From Eubacterium_G segne (GTDB lineage: Bacteria; Bacillota; Clostridia; Lachnospirales; Lachnospiraceae), in contig NZ_JACOOZ010000003.1 in assembly GCF_014287775.1 (NCBI RefSeq), positions 1-64,000 on the forward strand: 64,000 bases of DNA, given 5' to 3'. Below, piece after piece: positions 26,842-35,685 of the stretch. The notes below the pieces were generated by a model. The model saw nothing but the letters and a program-made list of their open reading frames with translations, did not search any database and was not told the DNA's origin. A program made the translations under genes and the position numbers. Every line of letters begins with the position of its first letter. The first letter of the stretch is position 1.

Positions 26842-29418
26842 TTAAATTCCTTTATTTATGCTTTCGCTAATAAGGTTTTCAACTCTTTTAACTTCCTCTA
26901 AGAAATTCATCGCAGACATTCTTAGTGCCCCATGTCCCATAATAATCAGCTGCTCTAGGGCATCTGATGTGGCAACGGTAACTTTATATTTGCTACTCAT
27001 TTTGTGGGTAGTTTTTGCTATATACATATCTGCTGTTTCAGCTGCCCTTGTATACACTACAAACACATTATCATGTTTGTATACTGTTTCAGTATGCCTT
27101 TTTACATTATAAGCATCAAATACAACTATAACGGTACAGCCTTTATATCCCTGATAATTAGACATAATATCAAGAAGCTTATCCCTTGCCCCGTCAATGT
27201 TGTCTTTAGCTAATTCTTTTAATTCATCCCACGCAAAAATAATATTATACCCGTCTACCAAAACACATTCTGCCAGATTATTCTTATTATTTCCTTTATA
27301 AACCTTAGGTTTACTGTCATATCTTCTAACAGTAGGTGTAGCAATTTTTTTTCGTTTTATTTTGCCGAAGGTTCTCTCAAAAATTTCCTCTAATTCCTTG
27401 TCTCCTGCATAAGTATTTAACCGGGTCTTAGACGGAGTATCAGTATTAATTGTTGTAATTTCCCCAACCTCTATGTTATTAAGATTAGTCTCATCCTTAA
27501 GGTGCATATAATCTTCCACCAAATCCCACGGGACATTAAATCCGGCGCCGTGGGCACAAAATACAGACCCTGTAGGATTATTTACATCGCTTTCACTGTC
27601 ATATCCTATTTCATTAATAACTTCCTCTTCATTGTGACAAGGTGCATAGCCTTTATATTTTAAGGTAAGTCTTCCCTTACCATGAGTATACTCGTTGACT
27701 TCTGTTATATAATTCCAAATTTCCGATACCGGTGCATAGCCCTTAAGGGTGGCATTACTTTCAGACAACTGTGGTGGATTTGTATAGCCGTACATTCTGC
27801 TAATATCATTCATAGCTCTTCCCACACAATCTGCCGGAACATCCAAAGTAAAATCATAATATGGCTCTAAAAGCACTGATTTTGCCTTTTTTAACCCCTG
27901 TCTTACAGCTCTGTATGTTGCCTGTCTGAAATCACCACCTTCAGTATGCTTTAAATGTGCCTTTCCGGCAACAATAGTAATACATATATCAGTAATTGGT
28001 GCACCTGTTAAAACTCCCTTATGCTCTTTTTCTGCTAAGTGAGTAAGAATAAGCCTTTGCCAGTTTTTTGCCAAATCATTTTCTTTAACCTTTGAGTCTA
28101 ATATAATTCCACTCCCCGGTTCAGCCGGCTCTAACAATAAATGAACCTCTGCATAATGTCTTAAAGGCTCAAAATGCCCAACACCAATTACCGAATCCCC
28201 TATAGTTTCCTTATATAAAATTCCGGCAGAATCAAATTCAACATCCAAGTCAAACCGTTCCTTAATAAGCTGCTTTAAAACCTGAATCTGAATAGGCCCC
28301 ATAACGTTTGCTGTTATTTCATGTTTTTCGCCATTCCACTTTAATTGCAGGGTAGGGTCTTCTTCCTCTAATTCCTTTATTTTTAAATATGCCTGATTAA
28401 TATTAACCTCATCAGGTGGAATAATTTTATAGCAAAGAACAGGTATTAAACCAGGGGTTTCACTTTCTTCTTCCTGACCCAATCCCTGACCTGAATATGT
28501 TTTGGTAAGGCCAGTTACGGCACATACATCTCCTGCCACAACACTTCCTACAGGCTGGTATTTTTCTCCGGAATAAATTCTTATTTCATTTACCTTTTCT
28601 TCCCACTCACCGCTATCTATATTGCTTCCTTTAATGCTTTCCTTAACAGACAACTTTCCACCGGTGATTTTCATATGGGTAAGTCTGTTGCCGTTATTAT
28701 CCTTTGATATTTTATATATTTTGGCTCCGAATTTATCACTGTACACAGTTTCAAAGGTATACTTACATATCCCCTCTAACAAATCTTCAACTCCTTCAAG
28801 CTTTAAAGCCGCACCAAAATAGCATGGAAAAAGCTTTCTGCCAAATATAAGTTCAGTAATGGTTTCCTGACTGATATTTCCTGTTTCCATATATTCCTCT
28901 AAAACATTTTCATCAGTCATGGCTATATCTTCTAATATGCCTACATCTCCCTGAAATCTTACAATATTATCTCCAAATTTTTCCTTTAATTCATGTAAAA
29001 CAAAATCGCCACTTACATTTGGCATATCCATTTTATTTACAAAAATAAAAGTTGGAATCTGGTATCTGGCTAAAAGCTTCCATAATGTTTCAGTATGTCC
29101 CTGTATGCCATCTGATGCACTTACAAGAAGAACAGCATAATCTAATACCTGCAATGTTCGCTCCATCTCAGTGGAAAAATCCACATGTCCCGGAGTATCT
29201 AATAATGTTACCTCCATATCCTTATATTCAAAGACTGCCTGCTTTGAAAAAATCGTTATTCCTCTGTCTCTTTCCATCTGAAAATTATCCAGATATGCAT
29301 CTTTATGGTCAACACGACCTAATTTTCTTATTTTTCCCGTTAAATACAATACTGACTCAGAGAGAGTAGTTTTACCACCATCTACATGAGCCAGTATTCC
29401 TAATGTAATCTTTCTCAT
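26842..29418 (-). CDS. TetM-like translational GTPase fused to a Rae1/YacP-like NYN nuclease domain
   Basis: 858 residues. Residues 1 to about 640 follow the EF-G/TetM plan: G1 AHVDGGKTT, DTPGHVDF, NKMD, then domains II-V ending before a basic linker. The last 145 residues are a separate NYN/PIN-like domain (LVDGYNIIFAWDELKEL, VVFDAYNVK, ETADMYIA, VATSDALEQ, GHGALRMSA) that matches the layout of Rae1 (YacP), the A-site endoribonuclease of Bacillus subtilis. Aspartates expected to hold the metal are present. The GTPase could deliver or time a ribosome-bound cut. TetM homology alone does not mean tetracycline resistance. The gene lies 48 bases downstream of nagA on the same strand and has its own ribosome site. 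Confidence 0.85.
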   Translation of the reverse strand: MRKITLGILAHVDGGKTTLSESVLYLTGKIRKLGRVDHKDAYLDNFQMERDRGITIFSKQAVFEYKDMEVTLLDTPGHVDFSTEMERTLQVLDYAVLLVSASDGIQGHTETLWKLLARYQIPTFIFVNKMDMPNVSGDFVLHELKEKFGDNIVRFQGDVGILEDIAMTDENVLEEYMETGNISQETITELIFGRKLFPCYFGAALKLEGVEDLLEGICKYTFETVYSDKFGAKIYKISKDNNGNRLTHMKITGGKLSVKESIKGSNIDSGEWEEKVNEIRIYSGEKYQPVGSVVAGDVCAVTGLTKTYSGQGLGQEEESETPGLIPVLCYKIIPPDEVNINQAYLKIKELEEEDPTLQLKWNGEKHEITANVMGPIQIQVLKQLIKERFDLDVEFDSAGILYKETIGDSVIGVGHFEPLRHYAEVHLLLEPAEPGSGIILDSKVKENDLAKNWQRLILTHLAEKEHKGVLTGAPITDICITIVAGKAHLKHTEGGDFRQATYRAVRQGLKKAKSVLLEPYYDFTLDVPADCVGRAMNDISRMYGYTNPPQLSESNATLKGYAPVSEIWNYITEVNEYTHGKGRLTLKYKGYAPCHNEEEVINEIGYDSESDVNNPTGSVFCAHGAGFNVPWDLVEDYMHLKDETNLNNIEVGEITTINTDTPSKTRLNTYAGDKELEEIFERTFGKIKRKKIATPTVRRYDSKPKVYKGNNKNNLAECVLVDGYNIIFAWDELKELAKDNIDGARDKLLDIMSNYQGYKGCTVIVVFDAYNVKRHTETVYKHDNVFVVYTRAAETADMYIAKTTHKMSSKYKVTVATSDALEQLIIMGHGALRMSAMNFLEEVKRVENLISESINKGI

Positions 29419-29466
29419 AAATAAGATTATAACTTATAAATTGACAATTTTCAATTTAAGATACAC

Positions 29467-30588
29467 TTATCTGATTACTTTTTTAATATCATAATTTTCA
29501 TCAATGAGAACAATTCCTGCCCTCTTTCCGTCCTCTATAGTACCACATTCTGAAAGAATGCCTATAGATTTTGCCGGGTTATATGTTGCTGCTTTTATGG
29601 CACTGCATTCAGGAATGCCCATTTTAATAATGTTTACCATACATTCATAAACATTTGTGGCACTACCTGCTAATGTCCCATCTTTAAGTCTTACAGCCTT
29701 ATCCTTTAAGTAAACCGGTAAACCGCCTAGTTCGTATTCACCCTCAGGCATACCACATGCCATGGTACTGTCACTTATAAGAATAATTCTGTCATCTCCA
29801 AACATCTTAAATGCTGCCTTAATTGCCGCAGGATGAATGTGTATGCCATCACAAATCATTTCAGCCATAACCCTTTCATTTTCTGCAGCTGCCCCTACAA
29901 CTCCCGGTTCTCTGTGAGTCAGACCGGTCATTGCATTATAGAGATGAGTAACGTGATTAGCTCCCATATCAAAGGCTAATTTTGCTTCATTATAATTAGC
30001 AATTGTATGTCCTACTGAAAATGAAATTTTATCTTTTAAAGCCTTTATACAATCAATGGCACCATTTACTTCCGGTGCAATGGTCACAAGCTTTGTAAGT
30101 CCCTTAGAATCATTAATTAATTCCTGTAAAAATTCCACATCCGGCTTATGGACATATTCCGGATTTTGCGCCCCGCACTTATGAGGTGAAACAAATGGAC
30201 CCTCTAAATTAATTCCACATAAAACAGCCTCACCTTCACCTGATTTGTGGTTAGCGGCAACTGAACAAATCTTTTTAAGCCTGTCTAATGGCAAGGTCAT
30301 TGTAGCAGGACAGATATTTGTAACACCATTACTTAACTGATACTTTGCCATAGCACTTATGGCTTCATCAGTTCCATCGCAAAAATCATATCCCACACAA
30401 CCGTGAAAATGAATATCCGTTAGTCCCGGAATTACCTTAAGTCCCAAAGCATCAACAATATGATTTTCATCAATGTTATCTGCTTTAATAAAATCATCTA
30501 CTTTTTCTATAATTCCATCTTTAATAAGAATATCCTTTTTTTCAAATTTAAAATCTTTTGTAAAAACTAAACCGTTTTTAATAAGCAT
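29467..30588 (-). CDS. nagA: N-acetylglucosamine-6-phosphate deacetylase
   Basis: 373 residues. It removes acetate from GlcNAc-6-P to give glucosamine-6-P. The amidohydrolase metal site is visible in DIHFHG, the NLEGPF glutamate, VGHTIA and THLYNAM histidines, and the catalytic aspartate in LISDS. It starts 14 bases after nagB in a long minus-strand unit that also codes for a chitobiose phosphorylase, a phosphohexomutase and a sugar importer, so it is the penultimate step of that pathway. Confidence 0.95.
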   Translation of the reverse strand: MLIKNGLVFTKDFKFEKKDILIKDGIIEKVDDFIKADNIDENHIVDALGLKVIPGLTDIHFHGCVGYDFCDGTDEAISAMAKYQLSNGVTNICPATMTLPLDRLKKICSVAANHKSGEGEAVLCGINLEGPFVSPHKCGAQNPEYVHKPDVEFLQELINDSKGLTKLVTIAPEVNGAIDCIKALKDKISFSVGHTIANYNEAKLAFDMGANHVTHLYNAMTGLTHREPGVVGAAAENERVMAEMICDGIHIHPAAIKAAFKMFGDDRIILISDSTMACGMPEGEYELGGLPVYLKDKAVRLKDGTLAGSATNVYECMVNIIKMGIPECSAIKAATYNPAKSIGILSECGTIEDGKRAGIVLIDENYDIKKVIR

Positions 30589-30602
30589 TTTTTGCCTCCA
30601 TA

Positions 30603-31340
30603 TCAGATATATTCATCTATAAGTTCTAAAGCCTCTGCATCACCTACTAACGTTACATCGTTATGTAACTGTAAAACTGAAGCCGGAACATTTGGAGTTA
30701 CCGGTCCAAAAAATGCTTTTTTAACTATTTCAGCCTTGTTTTTACCATTTACAACAATAACAATTTTCTTTGCCTGCATAATTGATTTGATGCCCATGGT
30801 ATATGCTTCCTTTGGTACATCATCTATATTTTCAAAAAAACGAGAATTTGCGTTAACTGTACTTTCTGATAATTTTACACAATGAGTTTCTTTTTCAAAA
30901 GCCTCATCAGGTTCGTTAAATCCTATATGTCCGTTATTTCCAAGACCTAACAGCTGTAAATCCACCCCTCCGCTTTTCCTGATAATCTCATTGTATTCAT
31001 CACATGCTTTCTTAGAGTCAGGCTCTAATCCGTTTGGTACATAAGTATTTTCTTTTTTAATGTTAATATGGTCAAACAGATTTTTATTCATGAAATAACG
31101 ATAACTTTGGTCGTTTTCAGGTGATAGTCCTTTGTATTCATCTAAATTAATTGTCGTTACTTCGCTAAAATCCAAATCGCCCTTTTTATACCACTCTATA
31201 AGCTGTGCATAAGTTCCAAGTGGTGTCGAACCTGTTGCCAGTCCGATAACACATTTAGGTTTCATTATTATCTGGGCAGAGATAATATTAGCTGCCATTC
31301 TGCTCATTGAATAATAATCATCCGCTTTGATAATACGCAT
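30603..31340 (-). CDS. nagB: Glucosamine-6-phosphate deaminase
   Basis: 245 residues, the common length. It converts glucosamine-6-P into fructose-6-P and ammonia. Conserved segments include VIGLATGSTPLGTY near the N-terminus, INLDEYKGL with the catalytic aspartate, and LGLGNNGHIGFNEP. The C-terminal allosteric extension of the E. coli enzyme is absent, as in other short Firmicutes forms. Located between the response regulator and nagA genes in the chitobiose locus. Confidence 0.95.
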   Translation of the reverse strand: MRIIKADDYYSMSRMAANIISAQIIMKPKCVIGLATGSTPLGTYAQLIEWYKKGDLDFSEVTTINLDEYKGLSPENDQSYRYFMNKNLFDHINIKKENTYVPNGLEPDSKKACDEYNEIIRKSGGVDLQLLGLGNNGHIGFNEPDEAFEKETHCVKLSESTVNANSRFFENIDDVPKEAYTMGIKSIMQAKKIVIVVNGKNKAEIVKKAFFGPVTPNVPASVLQLHNDVTLVGDAEALELIDEYI

Positions 31341-31362
31341 ATTGATTCCTTTCCACTATCAA

Positions 31363-32202
31363 TCATACGTTGGTATTATTTCTGAATTCCTTAGGTGACA
31401 CTCCTTCATAATTTTTAAAAATTCTTGAAAAATGGGTAACGTCCTGAAAACCTATTTTTTCAGAAATATCCTGAATCTTGTATGACGTAGTTTTCAATAA
31501 TTCTTTTGCTTTGTCAATACGAATTCTATTAATTATTTCAAAGAAACCTTTTCCCGTATACTGATTTAACAACTTGCTAAGATGCCAGTTACTTATAAAG
31601 CACTGGTCAGCCACATCTATAAGACTTAATTTCAAAACATAATGCTCATACATAAATTTTATGGCATTTTTAATTATGTAATTGTTTGCATCAGTAAACT
31701 TAAGTTTTCCTTCGCAATCTGATTCGTCTATGACTCTGTTTTTAATAAATGTATCATAGAGATATTTTTCTTCCGGATCATTTAAATCCCAGATATCACT
31801 ATCTGACTCCTCGCCCATATCTCCTTTGGACTGGAGATTTTTTATCATAGCATCAATTGCTTCCTCTAATTCATCAAACTTTGACGGCTTAAGTAAAAAT
31901 CTTGTTACTCCCAGCTTAATAGCCTGCTGTGCGTACTCAAAATTTCTAAATCCGGTAAGAAGGCAAACCTCAATATTAGGATATTCTGATTTGACAGCGG
32001 CAACCATTGCCAAACCATCCATATTAGTCATTGATATATCTGAAATGAGAATATCAGGCTGTAATTCCTTTACTAATTGTAGCCCTTCTAATCCATTACT
32101 TCCTGTTCCTACTATTTCACAATTCCAATTAGCCCACTCAATCCCCTTTTGTAAACCTTCAACGATGATTGGCTCATCATCAACTATGACAACTTTATAC
32201 AT
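31363..32202 (-). CDS. YesN-type response regulator with AraC DNA-binding domain
   Basis: 279 residues. The N-terminal receiver domain shows VDDEPIIVEG, the phospho-acceptor aspartate in DILISD, and the KP lysine in FLLKPS. The C-terminal 100 residues carry two helix-turn-helix units of the AraC family (INRIRIDKAKELL, IGFQDVTHFSRIFKNYEGVSP). The protein is shorter than the usual 500-residue YesN group because the middle region is reduced. It pairs with the YesM-type kinase encoded 3.5 kb upstream in the same operon and probably senses the imported sugar. Confidence 0.9.
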   Translation of the reverse strand: MYKVVIVDDEPIIVEGLQKGIEWANWNCEIVGTGSNGLEGLQLVKELQPDILISDISMTNMDGLAMVAAVKSEYPNIEVCLLTGFRNFEYAQQAIKLGVTRFLLKPSKFDELEEAIDAMIKNLQSKGDMGEESDSDIWDLNDPEEKYLYDTFIKNRVIDESDCEGKLKFTDANNYIIKNAIKFMYEHYVLKLSLIDVADQCFISNWHLSKLLNQYTGKGFFEIINRIRIDKAKELLKTTSYKIQDISEKIGFQDVTHFSRIFKNYEGVSPKEFRNNTNV

Positions 32203-32261
32203 AATTTTTCTCCTTTGTCATTTTTATGTTCTTAATATTTTAACACAAAATGGCAAATTTT

Positions 32262-33131
32262 TTAACCTTTTACGGCACCTACAGTCATTCCTTTAATAAT
32301 GTACTTCTGTAAACATAAGTAAACAACAAGTACCGGAACAACTATTAATGTAACGGAAGCAAATAACATTCCATAGTTTACACCCTCTTTTGAAGATATG
32401 TTATTAAGTAAAACCGTAATTGCCCAGTTCTCCTTTGTTCTTAAGAAGAACATCTGTGTGAACAAATCATTGTAACTCCATAGGAAACTAAATATTCCTA
32501 CCGTAACAAATGATGGCTTGCTAAGAGGCATTATAACTTTAAAATAAATCTGGAATATGTTACATCCTTCCATATATGCTGCTTCTTCTAATTCAACAGG
32601 CAATCCCTGTATATAACTTGATAATACAATAATGGCAAATGACATATTACCTGCAATCTGCGGTAAAATTACCGATAAAAGATGTGCACCAACGCTATTT
32701 GTATTAACTAATCCCCATGCAGATTCTAATCTGAATACCGGAATAATTGTGGAATAAATTGGGAACATCATTCCCGCATACAAAAGCGCTAAAAGAACAC
32801 CTTTTCCTTTAAATTTGTATCTTGTAAGTACATAAGCAGCCATTCCCGATAACAAAATAACAACCACAGCCACTGTTCCTGAAATAATGAAACTGTTTTT
32901 ATATGCACTTATAATATCGTAATTGTCAAATATTTTTACGTAATTATCCAATGAAAACAAATCTCCAAAAGGAAGTGAAAAGGAATTGCTATATATAGCC
33001 TTTCTATCCTTAAATGAGTTTAAAATTGACCATATTAATGGAAAAATTGTTGTCATTGCCCATGCAATAAGGAAGATATAGATGATTATTGTAGAAATTT
33101 TTATTTTACTTACTTTGGTTTTATTCTCCAT
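32262..33131 (-). CDS. Carbohydrate ABC transporter permease (MalG-type)
   Basis: 289 residues with six predicted membrane helices and the EAA loop (LEEAAYMEGCNIFQIYFKVIMPLSKP) that docks the ATPase. It belongs to the CUT1 MalG/LacG group. It lies 10 bases downstream of the companion permease and, with the binding protein, forms an importer whose ATPase is not encoded here; a shared MsmX-like ATPase elsewhere is likely. Predicted cargo from context is N,N'-diacetylchitobiose. Confidence 0.92.
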   Translation of the reverse strand: MENKTKVSKIKISTIIIYIFLIAWAMTTIFPLIWSILNSFKDRKAIYSNSFSLPFGDLFSLDNYVKIFDNYDIISAYKNSFIISGTVAVVVILLSGMAAYVLTRYKFKGKGVLLALLYAGMMFPIYSTIIPVFRLESAWGLVNTNSVGAHLLSVILPQIAGNMSFAIIVLSSYIQGLPVELEEAAYMEGCNIFQIYFKVIMPLSKPSFVTVGIFSFLWSYNDLFTQMFFLRTKENWAITVLLNNISSKEGVNYGMLFASVTLIVVPVLVVYLCLQKYIIKGMTVGAVKG

Positions 33132-33140
33132 CTTTACCTC

Positions 33141-34046
33141 CTACACTTCATAATCACTTTTAGTTTTAAATATTTTATTAACCACAACAGATAACACTAC
33201 ACCGATTATAACAATGATTACACCGATTGCTGCCGCAAAGTCAACATCAGAGAATACATTGTCATACATATATGTACCTGTCAGCCATGTATCTGACATA
33301 CCATTAGGGAACATTGTCCATGGCAAATCAAATACTTTAAGAGCACCTGTAACTGCAAGAACCACACATGTACAAATACTATTTCTAAGAAGTGGTAATG
33401 TTATGTATCGTGCCCTTTGAAATTTTGTTGCTCCGTCAATTGAAGCCGCCTCATATAATTCTTCCGGTATTCCACTTAGCCCGGTTAGCAATATGATGAA
33501 GTAAAATCCAACATATTGCCATATAACCGGTACCAACATGGTAAATATTGCGTGGTCTGCTTTCCAGTCAATAAGTTCATTAGTTGAGGCGTCTAAATAA
33601 CCAACAAACTGTAAAATCTGGTTAATCATACCTTTATCATAAAGAAAGATAAGGTTAAACAACAAACCAAGCGCCGTTGCCGAAACAACGATTGGGAAGA
33701 AATATACAACTCTGAAAAATCCTGAACCTTTCCTGATGTTGCTTACAAGAAGTGATAAGATAAGCGCAATTCCTACCTCTCCAAGTATTGTTGCAACTAT
33801 CATGATTCCTGTATTTTTCAAAGCTATAAGCATTTTAGGATCTTGAAATATTTTAATATAATTTATATAAAATGGTTTATTCCACTCAGCAGATGTCGTT
33901 CCCATGTATTTAATATGTTGAAAACTGTTTATTATGTTTTGAACAAATGGGTAATACAGGAAAACAAACATGAAAATGAATGCCGGTATAAGGAAAAATA
34001 TTATCATTTTTTTATTTTTGTAAATTCTTGAATTCATTTTCTCCAT
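33141..34046 (-). CDS. Carbohydrate ABC transporter permease (MalF-type)
   Basis: 301 residues, six predicted membrane helices and an EAA loop (LYEAASIDGATKFQRARYITLPLL). It is the CUT1 MalF/LacF partner of the next permease. It follows the binding-protein gene after a strong hairpin. The start has MEKMNSR with an AAAGG-type site. Confidence 0.92.
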   Translation of the reverse strand: MEKMNSRIYKNKKMIIFFLIPAFIFMFVFLYYPFVQNIINSFQHIKYMGTTSAEWNKPFYINYIKIFQDPKMLIALKNTGIMIVATILGEVGIALILSLLVSNIRKGSGFFRVVYFFPIVVSATALGLLFNLIFLYDKGMINQILQFVGYLDASTNELIDWKADHAIFTMLVPVIWQYVGFYFIILLTGLSGIPEELYEAASIDGATKFQRARYITLPLLRNSICTCVVLAVTGALKVFDLPWTMFPNGMSDTWLTGTYMYDNVFSDVDFAAAIGVIIVIIGVVLSVVVNKIFKTKSDYEV

Positions 34047-34064
34047 TAACCTTTCTAAAATATA

Positions 34065-34091
34065 AGGGGTTGCTGTTTACCAACAACCCCT
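34065..34091 (-). other. Hairpin after the binding-protein gene
   Basis: AGGGGTTG pairs with CAACCCCT around a short loop between the binding-protein and permease genes. No long T run follows on the minus strand. Such hairpins often protect the binding-protein mRNA or attenuate reading into the permeases. Confidence 0.6.
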
Positions 34092-34142
34092 GTAGGTTTT
34101 AAATTTACTACCTAAAGCATCTTACTGCTTTATTTATAAATA

Positions 34143-35441
34143 TTATTCACTGAGCTTGTCGATAACTGCCTGTACTGCATCCTTAGCGGCTGTTTTGCCC
34201 TGTACTATTGATGACATTTCACCAAAGATTGGCTTTCTAACTGCTTCTGATAAGTTATCCTGAACAGCAGGTGAAATTGCTGTTACACCTGCACTAAATG
34301 TTACAGCATCTTTTGAAAGAGCAGTCATATTATCTGCCGGTGTTGTTCCATTCTTTAATGCTGTTACACCTGTACCTGCAAATTTAGATACCATTTCATC
34401 ACTTGTCATATATTCTACAAAATCAACAGCTGCAGCACGTTTTTCAGGATCATCCCATGCTTTCTTTGTAATGTAGTATCCCATTGAAATACCACCAATA
34501 ATATCTGTTGATTTACGATCACCCTTACCAGGTACATATGTTACTGTATAGTTTTCCGGATCCTTAACAGCACTTTCAATACCACCGACTTTCCATGAGC
34601 CATCGCAAAGGAAAGCTGCCTTGTCGTTTGTGAATAACTGGAATGTTTCGTCGTCTTTTGCTGTTAATGTATTAGCCGGGAAATATCCTTTTTCGTATAA
34701 TGTTTTAATATCCTCTAAACCACTAACCCATGCTTTTCCTGCAGCATCATCTACCTTAGCAGGAACTGTGTTATGTGTTGTAGGTGAATCAAAGTTGTAA
34801 ATTGAATATTCAAACCAATAATGTGGAATTTCAAGTAATGATGCAGCAATTGGTGTATATCCTGCTTTCTTGATTTTCTCACACATCTGTAAAAATTCAT
34901 CCCATGTAGTATCTTTTGTTGGAACATCTACTCCTGCTTTTTTAAGAACTTCTTTGTTTACAAACATTCCTTCCCAGAAACCATTAACAGGAATTGAATA
35001 ATTCTTTCCATCTACAGGTGATGCGCCAAGCATATCATCCTTCATATTGCTTGCATAATCAGGATATTCTTTCCTAATCTCATCAACTGAAACTACCTTG
35101 CCCTGTTCAACGAACTGATTTGAATCAACTCCGTTAAAGAAGAATAATACATCAGGTTCTGAACCTGTTTCAAAGTCTGTTGTAATTCTTGACTTAAATG
35201 TTTCATCAGATGTTGCTGAACTGTCATCAACCTTGTTTCCGGTCTTGCTTTCCCAGGCTGCTACTGCATCTTTGTAATTCTGTGCATTTGTGTCCTCACC
35301 TGCATAAGTTGTTGTAACGCTCAACTTAACTGATTTCTTACTTGTTTCATCACTGGTTTTTTTACCAGAATTGCTGCTACCGCATCCGACCATTGATACT
35401 GCCATAGCACCGCATAATACTAAAGCTAGCGCTTTTCTCAT
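34143..35441 (-). CDS. Sugar-binding lipoprotein of the ABC importer
   Basis: 432 residues from the ATG at 35441, behind AAGGAGG. A lipoprotein signal peptide ends in the lipobox VGCGSSNS, so the mature protein is held on the outer face of the membrane by its cysteine. The rest is a family 1 extracellular solute-binding protein with the usual two-lobe plan (YYITKKAWDDPEKRAAAVDF near the C-terminus). It delivers sugar to the two permeases encoded downstream. GlcNAc oligosaccharide is the predicted ligand from gene context only. Confidence 0.92.
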   Translation of the reverse strand: MRKALALVLCGAMAVSMVGCGSSNSGKKTSDETSKKSVKLSVTTTYAGEDTNAQNYKDAVAAWESKTGNKVDDSSATSDETFKSRITTDFETGSEPDVLFFFNGVDSNQFVEQGKVVSVDEIRKEYPDYASNMKDDMLGASPVDGKNYSIPVNGFWEGMFVNKEVLKKAGVDVPTKDTTWDEFLQMCEKIKKAGYTPIAASLLEIPHYWFEYSIYNFDSPTTHNTVPAKVDDAAGKAWVSGLEDIKTLYEKGYFPANTLTAKDDETFQLFTNDKAAFLCDGSWKVGGIESAVKDPENYTVTYVPGKGDRKSTDIIGGISMGYYITKKAWDDPEKRAAAVDFVEYMTSDEMVSKFAGTGVTALKNGTTPADNMTALSKDAVTFSAGVTAISPAVQDNLSEAVRKPIFGEMSSIVQGKTAAKDAVQAVIDKLSE

Positions 35442-35535
35442 AATTAAATCCTCCTTATTCTCATGAATCAGCATTTTTGTATATTATGTATGACGATGAT
35501 TCATTTATTTGATTTACATTAATTATTTTACACAA

Positions 35536-35572
35536 AAAATACCAATAAGTGAATGTATCTTATTGGTATTTT
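35536..35572 (-). terminator. Perfect 14-bp hairpin between kinase and binding-protein genes
   Basis: Arms at 35536-35549 and 35559-35572 are fully complementary with a 9-base loop, and the distal arm ends in a T run on the minus strand. It lies upstream of the binding-protein gene and could end or attenuate the kinase transcript. Confidence 0.65.
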
Positions 35573-35685
35573 CTTGATATTATTTGGTTATTTTATTACA
35601 AAAAAAGTGGTGTTTTTGTTTATAATTGCCATTTTTTGTCTGTTATTGTTCGTTACTATTTCAACAAAGTACAATTTTACAAGAA

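Noticed and set aside
26842..29418. Tetracycline resistance gene
   Set aside because: Only the family is shared with TetM; the nuclease fusion and chromosomal setting with sugar genes do not indicate resistance.
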